Assembly (NCBI GenBank): GCA_041592335.1
Contig: JBFHQE010000012.1
Span: 30,170-94,169 of the forward strand
Source of the DNA: JBFHQE01 sp041592335
GTDB lineage: Bacteria > Pseudomonadota > Gammaproteobacteria > Thiohalobacterales > Thiohalobacteraceae
DNA: 64,000 nucleotides
Direction: 5' to 3'
Below the pieces are notes generated by a model that was not told where the DNA came from, did not search any database, and saw nothing but the letters and a program-made list of their open reading frames with translations. Made by a program: the position numbers and the translations under genes. Positions 1 through 9,022 of this stretch are shown one piece after another. The stretch's first letter is position 1. Each line of letters opens with the position of its first letter.

Positions 1-1862
1 AGCCAGCGCGTACGCCTGTTGCCGCACCCGCTCCAACCCGCAGTTACAGCGCGGGTGTCGGCGAATACACTTCGCAGCGTGGCGACTCTTTGTGGAAAGT
101 GGCCGAGAAGGTGCGTCCTGATCAGGACGTGACCATGGAACAGACCATGCTGGGTTTGCTGGAAGCGAATCCGGAAGCCTTTATCGCGAACAACATCAAC
201 AACCTCAAGGCCGGTTACGTGATGCGCGTGCCGTCACGCGATGAAATGACCACAATTTCGGCCGACGAAGCCCGGGCGGAAGTGAATCGCCAGCATCGCG
301 CATGGCGCGAGGGCCGTGCCACGGCAACCAGTGCTGCTCCACAGCCTGTAACCACGGCTCCCAAGACGACTACCGCTACCGCGACAACCGCCGCAGGTAA
401 GGCCGCGTCAACCGCACAGCCAAAATTACAGCTGGTGGCGCCAGAAGAAGATCCTGGCGTACTGGCATCGCAACCCGGTGGCAGCGAAACCGGCCTGGCG
501 GGCGTCCGCAAGGATCTGAATATTGCTGTTGAAGCGGTGGAAGCACAGCGTCAGCAGAACCAGGAACTGACCGAGCGTCTTTCCCTGCTGGAAGAACAGA
601 TTCAGAAACTGCATCGCCTGATTGAATTGAAAGATCAGGAGCTGGCCTCACTTCAGGGGCAGCAGATCGAAACTGATGAATCAGTATTGCCGCAAGCTGA
701 ATCCACCGAAGACGCGGCCGCAATGACGGATGAGGTGGCGCAGGTTGAAGCTGAAGCCCCTGCGGCCATGGAAGAAGAAATCATCCTCGATGAAGAAGTC
801 ATCATGGATGAAGAGGTGGTAATGGATGAAACCGTTACGCCTGACAAGAAGGAAAGCGATTTCCTGACAAACCTGCTGAATAATCCCATTGTGCTGGGTG
901 GTGCGGCCGGTGTTGCCTTGTTGGTTGCCGTACTCTTGTGGCTGTTCGGCCGCAAGCGTCGCATGGCCAGCTCAGAGTTTCAGGAAAGCATTCTTGCTGA
1001 ACGAACAACTTCGGCACCAGTGGCGCCGGAGCCGGACGCGGCGGCCATTGCCGAGGCATCCGAGGCAGCGGTACAGGCAGAGCCTGAATCTGCGCCGACC
1101 GATAAGGCGAGTTCGGGCCCTGAATCCGATTCCTCGCTGTTTACGGATTTTGCCGTTAGCGACATGGGTGCCATGCAGGATGACTCCGAGGCCGACCCGG
1201 TCGCGGAAGCCGATGTCTATCTGGCCTACGGCCGTTTCCAGCAGGCCGAGGAACTGGTCAAGGCCGCGATTGATAAGTCCCCGGATCGGCCTGACTTGAA
1301 GGTCAAGTTGCTTGAGATCTATCACGCGGCACGCAACCTGGCTTCGTTTGAAGATACTGCCCAGACGTTCGCGGCGGAAGGCGGCACCGAAGATGAAAGC
1401 TGGTCGCGCATCGAACAGATGGCGGGCGAACTGAATTCGACGCTCCCGCTGTTTGGTGGCGCTGGCGCTACTTTGGCGGATACTTCTCCGGCTGAGCCTG
1501 AGACAGTAGATGATTCTCCCAACCTGGGTGATATGGGTGAAGCCGCACCGGATGAAGACAACAGCCTGGACTTCGATCTGGCCGGATTCGACGAAGAGTC
1601 CAAACCTGAAGATACGCTGGACTCCGATCTCACCGAACCTAAAATGGAAACCATCGTGGAGGAACCCAGTCTCGGTGACGACCTCGACGATGGCGAAGGC
1701 GTCCTGACACCGTTGGACGAGGTGGCGACCAAGCTGGATCTGGCGCGTGCCTACATGGAAATGGGCGATCCTGACGGTGCTCGCAGTATTCTCAACGAAG
1801 TGATGGAAGAAGGTAGCGAGGGCCAGAAGAAGGAAGCCGAGGAACTCATCAGCCAGTTGTAA
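1..1862 (+). CDS. fimV: FimV-like peptidoglycan-binding polar/pilus assembly protein, 5' end missing
   Basis: The reading frame is open from base 3 to the stop at 1860-1862, so the gene starts upstream of the window; about 619 residues are visible. In order they show a LysM-like FimV N-terminal segment (the tract with RGDSLWKVAEK, about residues 25-75), a coiled coil (about 176-218), a very acidic linker, one membrane helix (about 293-315, ending GRKRR), and a long acidic cytoplasmic part with TPR-like helices. It ends in the conserved FimV C-terminal domain (LDLARAYMEMGD...). FimV family proteins act at the cell pole in type IV pilus assembly and second-messenger signalling. The position just before truA is the usual gammaproteobacterial one. 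An internal TTG at 90 is not the start, because the LysM homology begins before it. Confidence 0.9.
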   Translation, partial: PARTPVAAPAPTRSYSAGVGEYTSQRGDSLWKVAEKVRPDQDVTMEQTMLGLLEANPEAFIANNINNLKAGYVMRVPSRDEMTTISADEARAEVNRQHRAWREGRATATSAAPQPVTTAPKTTTATATTAAGKAASTAQPKLQLVAPEEDPGVLASQPGGSETGLAGVRKDLNIAVEAVEAQRQQNQELTERLSLLEEQIQKLHRLIELKDQELASLQGQQIETDESVLPQAESTEDAAAMTDEVAQVEAEAPAAMEEEIILDEEVIMDEEVVMDETVTPDKKESDFLTNLLNNPIVLGGAAGVALLVAVLLWLFGRKRRMASSEFQESILAERTTSAPVAPEPDAAAIAEASEAAVQAEPESAPTDKASSGPESDSSLFTDFAVSDMGAMQDDSEADPVAEADVYLAYGRFQQAEELVKAAIDKSPDRPDLKVKLLEIYHAARNLASFEDTAQTFAAEGGTEDESWSRIEQMAGELNSTLPLFGGAGATLADTSPAEPETVDDSPNLGDMGEAAPDEDNSLDFDLAGFDEESKPEDTLDSDLTEPKMETIVEEPSLGDDLDDGEGVLTPLDEVATKLDLARAYMEMGDPDGARSILNEVMEEGSEGQKKEAEELISQL

Positions 1863-1897
1863 ACGGATTCATCTCAGCTGACGCTGGTATGATACAG

Positions 1898-1931
1898 CCC
1901 CGAGGTCGATGGCCTCGGGGTTTTTGTTTTT
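1898..1931 (+). terminator. Rho-independent terminator after fimV
   Basis: A perfect 8-bp GC-rich stem (CCCCGAGG / CCTCGGGG) with a 7-base loop is followed directly by a T-run (TTTTTGTTTTT). It lies 35 bases after the fimV stop codon. Confidence 0.9.
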
Positions 1932-1965
1932 ATCATTGTTACAATTTCAAAATTGTTATTAGTAT

Positions 1966-1994
1966 CGTCATTCCGGCGAAGGCCGGGGTGACGA
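1966..1994. repeat. REP-like extragenic palindrome, copy 1
   Basis: An imperfect palindrome built on the core CCGGCGAAGGCCGG, with outer arms CGTCATT and GGTGACG. The two non-Watson-Crick pairs would be G-U in a plus-strand transcript. A second copy with the arm sequences exchanged lies at 34126-34154. It sits between the fimV terminator and truA. Elements of this type are widespread extragenic repeats in proteobacteria. Confidence 0.7.
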
Positions 1995-2022
1995 ATTCGT
2001 TGATACCTGTTTGGATGTTTAA

Positions 2023-2802
2023 ATGCGTTTCGCAGCCGGAATCGAATACGACGGAACCGCCTACTGTGGCTGGCAGCGTCAACCGCATGCGCCGAGCGTG
2101 CAGGAATGCGTCGAGCAGGCATTCAGTAAAGTCGCTAATCACCCGGTTGAAGTCGTTTGCGCTGGACGCACCGATACTGGCGTGCATGCAACCGCGCAGG
2201 TCATTCACTTCGATACGGACGCGCAACGCGACACCCGTAGCTGGACGCTGGGCGCCAATGCGAACCTGCCAAAAGATATAGCTGTTACCTGGGTGCAGCC
2301 CGTGGAAGATGATTTTCATGCCCGATTCGGAGCCACCCAGCGCCAGTATCGGTATGTCATCCTGAACCGGGAGACGCGCCCTGCGCTGTTGCGCGACCGG
2401 GTATGCTGGAACCACCGGCCGATCGACCTGGCGGCCATGCAGCAGGCCGCCGAGCATCTCAAGGGCGAACATGATTTCAGCGCATTCCGGGCGCTGGCAT
2501 GCCAGGCCAAAAGCCCGGTGCGTACCGTCGGCAAACTGGATGTGAGTGCCGAGGGCGACTGCATTTATATCGATATCGAGGCCAATGCCTTCCTGCATCA
2601 CATGGTGCGCAATATCGCGGGCACGCTGATGAAGGTCGGCAGGGGCGAAGCGTCACCTGATTGGGTGGCCGAGGTACTGGCGGCGCGGGATCGTGCCCTG
2701 GCCGGGATAACCGCGCCCGCGGGCGGGCTGTATTTTGTCCGGGTGCAATACCCTGTCCAGTACAATCTGCCGGACGTGCCGATTCTGCCTGTTTTCTACT
2801 GA
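2023..2802 (+). CDS. truA: tRNA pseudouridine(38-40) synthase TruA
   Basis: 259 residues, close to the 270 of the E. coli enzyme. The product isomerises uridines 38-40 of the tRNA anticodon arm to pseudouridine. The family signature GRTDTGVHA is present with the catalytic aspartate at residue 51, and the N-terminal YDGTAYCGWQ motif and the C-terminal motif FLHHMVRNI are intact. The ATG start is set by the N-terminal motif MRFAAGIEYDG; no upstream extension fits. It lies between fimV and trpF as in many gammaproteobacteria. Confidence 0.97.
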   Translation: MRFAAGIEYDGTAYCGWQRQPHAPSVQECVEQAFSKVANHPVEVVCAGRTDTGVHATAQVIHFDTDAQRDTRSWTLGANANLPKDIAVTWVQPVEDDFHARFGATQRQYRYVILNRETRPALLRDRVCWNHRPIDLAAMQQAAEHLKGEHDFSAFRALACQAKSPVRTVGKLDVSAEGDCIYIDIEANAFLHHMVRNIAGTLMKVGRGEASPDWVAEVLAARDRALAGITAPAGGLYFVRVQYPVQYNLPDVPILPVFY

Positions 2803-2877
2803 AAATGTCCGGGCTTAGGATCAAATTTCAGTTCTAGCTCGTGTACAATAGCCCTTTGAATTTCCGGGGCTGTATTT

Positions 2878-3510
2878 GTGCGCACACGTGTCAAAATCTG
2901 TGGTATCACCCGCACGGAAGATGCGCTTGCAGCAACCGAGGCCGGGGTCGATGCGCTCGGTTTTGTGTTTTATGCCAGGAGCCCGAGGGCCGTGGATGTG
3001 GCGACCATGACCGGCATATGTCGCGCCTTGCCACCATTCGTGTCACGGGTGGCGTTGTTCGTGAATCCCGATGTGGCTGAAGTGGAGCAGGTGGTGGCCA
3101 GTGGGCAGATCGATCTGTTGCAGTTTCATGGCCAGGAAACACCGGCGTTCTGCGGTCAGTTCAACCTGCCTTACATGAAAGCGCTGGCGATGCATCCGGA
3201 AATGAATGTGGCCGAGACCCTGGCGCAGTATGCGGATGCAAGTGGTCTATTGCTCGATGCCTGGCATCCCGCCGTGCCGGGCGGTAGCGGCGAAACGTTC
3301 GACTGGGAGCGCATTCCGGCGGAACGTCCACGACCGCTGGTTCTGGCGGGCGGATTAACGCCACGGAACGTCGCGCAGGCGATTAAACAGACGCATCCTT
3401 ACGCGGTGGATGTGAGCAGCGGCGTCGAAATTTCAAAAGGCATTAAAGACGCGAACCTGATCAGCGCCTTTATGCAAGGAGTAGAGAGTGTCAACACCAA
3501 AGCCAATTGA
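2878..3510 (+). CDS. trpF: Phosphoribosylanthranilate isomerase TrpF
   Basis: 210-residue TIM-barrel enzyme of tryptophan synthesis that converts N-(5-phosphoribosyl)anthranilate to CdRP. The N-terminal VKICGIT motif (catalytic cysteine at residue 8) and the phosphate-binding LAGGLTPRNV and VDVSSGVE segments are present. The start is GTG, placed directly before the conserved RVKICG strand. Its 3' end overlaps trpB by 23 bases, suggesting translational coupling in a trpF-trpB-trpA operon. Confidence 0.96.
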   Translation: MRTRVKICGITRTEDALAATEAGVDALGFVFYARSPRAVDVATMTGICRALPPFVSRVALFVNPDVAEVEQVVASGQIDLLQFHGQETPAFCGQFNLPYMKALAMHPEMNVAETLAQYADASGLLLDAWHPAVPGGSGETFDWERIPAERPRPLVLAGGLTPRNVAQAIKQTHPYAVDVSSGVEISKGIKDANLISAFMQGVESVNTKAN

Positions 3511-4717
3511 TGACAGTATCCGTTTTTCCGAGATGCCGGATGCGCGTGGCCATTTCGGTCCCTATGGTGGCAAGTTTGTCGCCGAGACCCTGATGGAGCC
3601 CATCGAGGAACTGCGCAAGGCTTACGAGCAACTCAAAAATGACCCTGCGTTCCAGGCCGAATTCGATCGCGATCTGGCGCATTATGTCGGTCGTCCCTCA
3701 CCGCTGTATCACGCCGAACGGTTAAGCCGTGAACTGGGTGGGGCGCAGATTTACCTGAAGCGCGAAGACCTGAATCACACCGGCGCGCACAAGATCAACA
3801 ACACCGTGGGTCAGGCGCTGCTGGCACGGCATATGGGCAAGCAACGCGTCATCGGTGAAACCGGTGCAGGCCAGCACGGCGTGGCGACGGCGACGATCGC
3901 GGCGCGGCTGGGGATGGAGTGTGTGATCTACATGGGTGCCGAGGACATCAAGCGTCAGGCGCTGAATGTCTATCGTATGCGCCTGCTCGGCGCCGAAGTG
4001 GTGAGTGTGGAATCCGGTTCCAAGACACTCAAAGATGCACTCAATGAAGCCATGCGCGACTGGGTCACTAACGTTGATAATACTTTCTACATTATCGGTA
4101 CGGTGGCCGGTCCTCATCCTTACCCTGCGATGGTGCGTGATTTCCAGGCGGTTATCGGCCGCGAGGCACGCCAGCAGGTTCAGGATCAGGCGGGTCGTCT
4201 CCCGGATGCGCTGGTAGCCTGCGTGGGTGGTGGTTCCAATGCCATTGGCCTGTTCTATCCTTTCCTCGATGATCACGATGTGGCGATCTATGGTGTGGAA
4301 GGGGGTGGCGATGGCATCGAGAGTGGCCGGCATGCCGCGCCTCTGTGCGCTGGTACGCCGGGAGTGTTGCACGGCAACCGTACCTATCTGATGGAAGACA
4401 AGGATGGTCAGATCATCGAAACGCATTGCATCTCGGCCGGCCTGGATTATCCCGGTGTCGGGCCGGAGCACGCCTGGCTGAAAGATATCGGACGTGCCAA
4501 CTATGTGTCGGCTACCGATAGCGAAGCGCTGGATGCATTCCACAAGCTGACGCGTGTTGAAGGCATTATCCCGGCACTGGAATCAAGTCATGCGGTCGCG
4601 CATGCCATGAAGCTGGCGCCGCGGATGGACAAGGAGCAGATCATTCTGGTCAACCTGTCGGGACGCGGCGATAAAGATATTCACACCGTTGCAGCACATG
4701 AAGGGATAAAGGTATGA
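3488..4717 (+). CDS. trpB: Tryptophan synthase beta chain
   Basis: 409 residues, PLP-dependent; it condenses indole with serine. The PLP lysine is residue 102 in the motif HTGAHKINN, and the phosphate-binding loop is CVGGGSNAIG. The start is GTG inside the end of trpF, preceded by an AAGGAG ribosome binding site at 3476-3481. It overlaps the trpA start by 4 bases (ATGA). In many gammaproteobacteria trpBA lies elsewhere; here trpF, trpB and trpA are contiguous, so this is a TrpB1-type partner of the adjacent alpha chain. Confidence 0.97.
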   Translation: MSTPKPIDDSIRFSEMPDARGHFGPYGGKFVAETLMEPIEELRKAYEQLKNDPAFQAEFDRDLAHYVGRPSPLYHAERLSRELGGAQIYLKREDLNHTGAHKINNTVGQALLARHMGKQRVIGETGAGQHGVATATIAARLGMECVIYMGAEDIKRQALNVYRMRLLGAEVVSVESGSKTLKDALNEAMRDWVTNVDNTFYIIGTVAGPHPYPAMVRDFQAVIGREARQQVQDQAGRLPDALVACVGGGSNAIGLFYPFLDDHDVAIYGVEGGGDGIESGRHAAPLCAGTPGVLHGNRTYLMEDKDGQIIETHCISAGLDYPGVGPEHAWLKDIGRANYVSATDSEALDAFHKLTRVEGIIPALESSHAVAHAMKLAPRMDKEQIILVNLSGRGDKDIHTVAAHEGIKV

Positions 4718-5541
4718 GTCGTTTTGCAGCCTGTTTTTCGGCGCTTAAGTCCAGCGGTCGCAAGGCGTTGATTCCCTATGTCACGGCAGGCGATTCCAAT
4801 CCTGCTATGACGGTGCCGCTGATGCATGCCATGGTGGATGCCGGTGCGGACATTATCGAACTGGGCGTGCCGTTCTCGGACCCGATGGCGGATGGCCCCG
4901 TTATTCAGGCTGCCTGTGAACGAGCATTGGTGCATCATGTGTCCCTGCACGACGTGCTGGGTATGGTGGCCGAGTTCCGCAAGACCAACGATACAACGCC
5001 GGTGGTCCTGATGGGTTATCTCAACCCGATAGAAGTCATGGGTTACACAGCCTTTGCGCAGTCGGCGGCTGAGGCCGGTGTGGACGGCGCGCTGACCGTG
5101 GACATGCCACCGGAAGAGGCGGATGAACTGGTGGCTGCACTAAAGGCCAGGGCCATCGATACCATTTTCCTGCTGTCGCCAACCTCCACCCCGGAACGCA
5201 TCAGGCTCATTGCCTCGCAGGCAAACGGCTTTTTGTACTATGTTTCTTTTAAGGGTGTGACAGGCGCGAATCGTCTGGACGTCAATGCCGTTGCAAAAAG
5301 TGTCGATGCCATCCGCGCGGTCACGGATATTCCGGTGGGTGTCGGTTTTGGTATTCGCGATGCATCATCGGCGGCTGCCGTGGCCGCGGTTGCGGATGCC
5401 GTGGTGGTTGGTAGCGCGCTGGTGAAGGAAATAGCGGTCGCCGAAAATGTGGATACGGCAATTGCGAGAATCAGCGAGGTTTTATCCGGTATGCGCCAGG
5501 CGATGGATGCGCAACCCCAGGCGGCAGTCGGCAATGAATAA
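4714..5541 (+). CDS. trpA: Tryptophan synthase alpha chain
   Basis: 275-residue TIM barrel that cleaves indole-3-glycerol phosphate and passes indole to TrpB. The catalytic pair Glu49 (IIELGVPFSDP) and Asp60 (MADGP) are at exactly the E. coli positions, and the phosphate loop region GVGFGIRD is intact. The start ATG overlaps the trpB stop, so the two subunits are translationally coupled. Confidence 0.97.
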   Translation: MSRFAACFSALKSSGRKALIPYVTAGDSNPAMTVPLMHAMVDAGADIIELGVPFSDPMADGPVIQAACERALVHHVSLHDVLGMVAEFRKTNDTTPVVLMGYLNPIEVMGYTAFAQSAAEAGVDGALTVDMPPEEADELVAALKARAIDTIFLLSPTSTPERIRLIASQANGFLYYVSFKGVTGANRLDVNAVAKSVDAIRAVTDIPVGVGFGIRDASSAAAVAAVADAVVVGSALVKEIAVAENVDTAIARISEVLSGMRQAMDAQPQAAVGNE

Positions 5542-5592
5542 TAATCAGGAGCAAAGGGCTGCGAAATCAGGCGCAGTTGAGGAAAGAGGTCT

Positions 5593-6453
5593 ATGAGCTG
5601 GTTTGAGAAATTGATGCCTTCACGTATACGCACAGAAGGTGGCAACAAGCGCACAGTACCCGAGGGACTATGGGTGAAGTGCAATGCCTGTAGCGCCATG
5701 CTGTACCGGGCCGAGCTGGAGCGCAACCTGGATGTCTGCCCGAAATGCGATCATCACATGCGTATTGGCGCGCGTCGTCGCCTGGAAAGCTTTCTGGATC
5801 AGAACGAAAGGGAAGAGCTGTTCGCGGACATTCAGCCGGTCGATATCCTGAAATTCAAGGACAGCAAGAAATACAAGGATCGCCTGAGCCAGGCACAGAA
5901 AAGCACCAGTGAGTCTGATGCACTGATCGTAATGCGTGGCCAGCTAAAAACCATTCCCCTGGTTGCCTGTGCCTTTGAGTTCAGTTTCATGGGCGGCTCG
6001 ATGGGATCGGTCGTTGGCGAACGATTCGCGCGTGCCGCGGCGCTGTGCATTGAACACAAGTTACCGCTGGTCTGTTTCTCGGCCAGTGGTGGGGCGCGCA
6101 TGCAGGAATCGCTGTTTTCCCTGATGCAGATGGCCAAGACCAGCGCGGTATTGAGTCGCATGAAAGCCGCGCGCCTGCCATTCATTTCAGTGCTGACCGA
6201 TCCTACTATGGGCGGTGTTTCCGCCAGTTTCGCCATGCTGGGCGATATTCATATCGCCGAACCCAACGCGTTGATCGGTTTTGCCGGGCCACGCGTCATT
6301 GAGCAAACCGTGCGCGAAACGCTGCCCGAAGGTTTCCAGCGCAGCGAGTTCCTGTTATCGCATGGTGCGATTGATATGATTGTCGACCGGCGTGAAATGC
6401 GGGATCGTGTCGCGCGGTTGCTGGCGGTGTTATTGCACAAGGCCGCGGTTTAA
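5593..6453 (+). CDS. accD: Acetyl-CoA carboxylase carboxyltransferase subunit beta
   Basis: 286 residues. It transfers the carboxyl group from biotin to acetyl-CoA with AccA, the first committed step of fatty acid synthesis. The N-terminal zinc ribbon has cysteines 30, 33, 49 and 52 (CNAC...CPKC), and the crotonase-like core includes SASGGARMQE and GGVSASFAMLGD. A GAGG ribosome binding site precedes the ATG. It sits between trpA and folC as expected. Confidence 0.97.
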   Translation: MSWFEKLMPSRIRTEGGNKRTVPEGLWVKCNACSAMLYRAELERNLDVCPKCDHHMRIGARRRLESFLDQNEREELFADIQPVDILKFKDSKKYKDRLSQAQKSTSESDALIVMRGQLKTIPLVACAFEFSFMGGSMGSVVGERFARAAALCIEHKLPLVCFSASGGARMQESLFSLMQMAKTSAVLSRMKAARLPFISVLTDPTMGGVSASFAMLGDIHIAEPNALIGFAGPRVIEQTVRETLPEGFQRSEFLLSHGAIDMIVDRREMRDRVARLLAVLLHKAAV

Positions 6454-6504
6454 CGCTGAATCCGTAGGAGCGGTCCTGGCCGCGAACCGGTTACTTTATC
6501 GACA

Positions 6505-7758
6505 ATGCATTTCAATACCCTTGAACAATGGCTGTCCTGGCTAGAGCAACTGCATCCCACTGAAATAGATCTCGGACTCGAGCGTATCCGCCAGGTGGCC
6601 GACCGGCTGGCGATCCAGCCGGGTAATGCCAAAGTCATCACCGTTGCAGGAACTAATGGCAAGGGTTCAACCCTGGCATTCCTGGAAGCAATTCTGCTGG
6701 CAGCCGGATATCGCGTTGCCAGATACACATCACCCCATCTGTATCGCTTCAATGAACGTATCTGTATCAACGGTAAGGCGGTTGACGATGAGGTCATTTG
6801 CGATGCCCTGGCCAGTGTCGAGGCACAGCGCCAGAACGTCAGCCTGACCTATTTTGAGTTCACGACACTGGCGGCACTGCAGATCTTTCAGCAGGCCGAG
6901 GTGGATATCTGGTTGCTGGAAGTCGGGCTGGGCGGTCGGCTGGATGCGGTTAATATCATCGACCCTGACTGTGCGGTAATTACCTCGATTGGCCTCGATC
7001 ATATGGACTGGCTGGGAGATACTCGCGAGGCCATTGGCTTCGAGAAGGCCGGGATTCTGCGTGCGGGTATTCCCGCAGTGTTCGGGGGCGAAGATATGCC
7101 GGACTCGATCCAGGCGCAGGCCGACCGGCTTGGCGCTATGTTGCTTTGTTCAGGTCGTGATTTTCAGGCCGAAGCGGAGGTGAACGGCTGGTCGCTGAGT
7201 TTTACCAATGGTGTGTGGCAGCATTTACCATCCCCTGGCCTGGAAGGCGCGTATCAACTGCGAAACGCCGCCAGTGCCATCCTTGCCCTACGGCAGCTGC
7301 CGTCTTTATCCATTGACCGGGCTGCGGTTGAACAGGGCCTTAAAAACGCGCAACTGAACGGGCGCTTTCAACGCGTGCCGGGTGAGATCGAAATCATTTT
7401 TGATGTGGCGCATAACCCGGATGGTGTGCAGGTCCTGGCGCGTCAGTTAGACTCGACGCCGGTGACCGGTAAAACCTGGGCGGTGTTCACGGCTTTGAGA
7501 GACAAAGACATTCCCGGTATGGTGCAACCACTGTTACCGAAAGTGGCTGGATGGTTTGTGACGGGAAACAGCGCCGCGCGCGGGCAATCCGCCGCGGATA
7601 TTGCGGCGAAGTGCGAGGGCTGGTCTCCGGCGCTGTATAACGATGCGCCTTCTGCCTGGCAGGCGGCCCGGAAAGCGGCGTGTGCGGGTGACCGTATTAT
7701 TGTGTATGGCAGTTTTTATCTGGTAGGTGAGCTACTGCGAGAGGTAGAGCATGGATAA
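6505..7758 (+). CDS. folC: Bifunctional dihydrofolate synthase / folylpolyglutamate synthase
   Basis: 417 residues, Mur-ligase fold; adds glutamate to dihydropteroate and to folates. The ATP-binding loop GTNGKGST is at about residue 51, followed by the family motifs TSPHLYRFNERI and LEVGLGGRLDAVN. The C-terminal ligase domain begins near DVAHNPDG. The 3' end overlaps the SPOR-domain gene by 8 bases, indicating one transcription unit. Confidence 0.96.
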   Translation: MHFNTLEQWLSWLEQLHPTEIDLGLERIRQVADRLAIQPGNAKVITVAGTNGKGSTLAFLEAILLAAGYRVARYTSPHLYRFNERICINGKAVDDEVICDALASVEAQRQNVSLTYFEFTTLAALQIFQQAEVDIWLLEVGLGGRLDAVNIIDPDCAVITSIGLDHMDWLGDTREAIGFEKAGILRAGIPAVFGGEDMPDSIQAQADRLGAMLLCSGRDFQAEAEVNGWSLSFTNGVWQHLPSPGLEGAYQLRNAASAILALRQLPSLSIDRAAVEQGLKNAQLNGRFQRVPGEIEIIFDVAHNPDGVQVLARQLDSTPVTGKTWAVFTALRDKDIPGMVQPLLPKVAGWFVTGNSAARGQSAADIAAKCEGWSPALYNDAPSAWQAARKAACAGDRIIVYGSFYLVGELLREVEHG

Positions 7759-8353
7759 TGCGATTAAGCAACGCCTCGTTGGCGCGTTGGTGATTGTGGC
7801 GCTGGGGGTGATTTTTGTGCCCATGATTCTTGAGGGGCCGCACGATCTTGGAGAGCCGGGCAGCGATATTCCACCTCCGCCCGCGTTTTCCGGTTCCACG
7901 GTGACAGAGCCCGTGGTGTTACCGCCGCCAGCTCCGAGCATGCCGGAACAGGCCGTGGTGCCGGAATTAGGTCCGGCAGAACCGGAGGCACCCACGGCAC
8001 CAGCAGTTGCGGAGGCCGCCCAGGCTGAGCCAGAGTCCTCGCCTGCGCGTCCCGAGGTTAAGTCCGCACCAGAACCGGAGCCGGTGGCTGAAAAGCCGAA
8101 GCCGGTCGATCCTGCCTTACAGGGTTTTGTGGTGCAGGTGGCGAGCCTGAGCAATGAGAGCAATGCCTTTGCCCTGCGCGATCGCTTGCGTGGCCAGGGC
8201 TTCAGTTGTTTTGTCGAGCGGGTGCAGACGGACAAGGGTGTTTTGTTCAGGGTGCGCATCGGGCCAGAAATCAAGCGAGAAAATGCCGATAAGTTGCGCG
8301 AGAAGCTGGAAAAAACCACCGAGTTCAAGGGGCTTGTTCAGAGTTATCCGTGA
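7751..8353 (+). CDS. SPOR-domain cell-division protein (DedD-like)
   Basis: 200 residues: a short cytoplasmic N-terminus, one membrane helix (about residues 9-27), a proline/alanine/glutamate-rich periplasmic linker, and a C-terminal SPOR domain (about 125-200, starting GFVVQVASL). SPOR domains bind denuded septal glycan strands. The place between folC and cvpA matches dedD in E. coli, so a septal role is likely, but sequence identity to DedD cannot be judged here. Confidence 0.88.
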   Translation: MDNAIKQRLVGALVIVALGVIFVPMILEGPHDLGEPGSDIPPPPAFSGSTVTEPVVLPPPAPSMPEQAVVPELGPAEPEAPTAPAVAEAAQAEPESSPARPEVKSAPEPEPVAEKPKPVDPALQGFVVQVASLSNESNAFALRDRLRGQGFSCFVERVQTDKGVLFRVRIGPEIKRENADKLREKLEKTTEFKGLVQSYP

Positions 8354-8443
8354 TCTTGTGTGCGTCTGCCTTCCTCTGGCGGGGAACTGGGAAACCGGCC
8401 AGGGGAGAAGGTGGATTTGCAGGCTCCCTTATGGACGGTGTTT

Positions 8444-8452
8444 TGCTAAAAT
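8444..8452 (+). promoter_or_regulatory. Possible extended -10 promoter of cvpA-purF
   Basis: TGCTAAAAT fits the extended -10 pattern TGnTATAAT and lies 49 bases before cvpA, in the 148-base gap after the SPOR gene. No good -35 is visible. The same TGCTAnAAT pattern precedes the aminotransferase at 42546 and gltX at 57446. Confidence 0.4.
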
Positions 8453-8501
8453 GCCGTTTTAATCAGCGAAGACAGATTCTTTTGCAGCAGGAACCTTCAG
8501 T

Positions 8502-8990
8502 GTGAATTGGGCTGATATCGTTATTCTGGCAATCATTGCCATCTCAGCCCTGATCAGTTTATGGCGCGGCTTTTTCAAAGAGGCTCTGTCGTTGGCAACC
8601 TGGGTTGCCGCGATCTGGGTTGCACTGGCGTTTTCCCGGGAATTATCCGCGCTGCTCGTGAACTGGATTGATGTGCCATCGGCGCGCTCGGCCGTCGCGA
8701 TGGCTATCCTGTTTCTGCTGGTGCTGATAATCGGTGGCATCGTCAACTACCTCATTGGGCAGCTGGTGAAAAAAACCGGCCTGCAGGGCACGGATCGCAT
8801 GCTGGGCACGGTGTTCGGCGCCGTGCGCGGGGCATTGATTGTGTCCGTGCTGGTGCTGGCCGGCGGTATGACCCTGCTACCGCAGGATCCCTGGTGGCAG
8901 GCATCCGAGTTGATGCCGCATTTTGAACAACTGGCGTTGTGGCTGGCGGATTTTCTGCCCTCTGACATCGCTGCCAAAATTCACTATTGA
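8502..8990 (+). CDS. cvpA: CvpA family inner-membrane protein
   Basis: 162 residues with four predicted membrane helices (about 5-22, 30-48, 62-84 and 103-124). CvpA is named for colicin V production, but its physiological role is unsettled (envelope stress and bile resistance in some species). The start is GTG (MNWADIVILAII), which fits the family N-terminus. It lies 32 bases upstream of purF, the conserved pairing. Confidence 0.93.
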   Translation: MNWADIVILAIIAISALISLWRGFFKEALSLATWVAAIWVALAFSRELSALLVNWIDVPSARSAVAMAILFLLVLIIGGIVNYLIGQLVKKTGLQGTDRMLGTVFGAVRGALIVSVLVLAGGMTLLPQDPWWQASELMPHFEQLALWLADFLPSDIAAKIHY

Positions 8991-9022
8991 ACAACCGGGC
9001 GTCCGGATAAGGTGAGCAAGCT

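Noticed and set aside
1939..2601. 220-codon minus-strand frame
   Set aside because: Shadow of truA running into the REP-like repeat.
2821..2849. TACAAT before trpF as a promoter
   Set aside because: The -10 is plausible, but no -35 or extended element supports it.
3722..4543. 273-codon minus-strand frame
   Set aside because: Shadow of trpB, with no ribosome binding site or recognisable domain.
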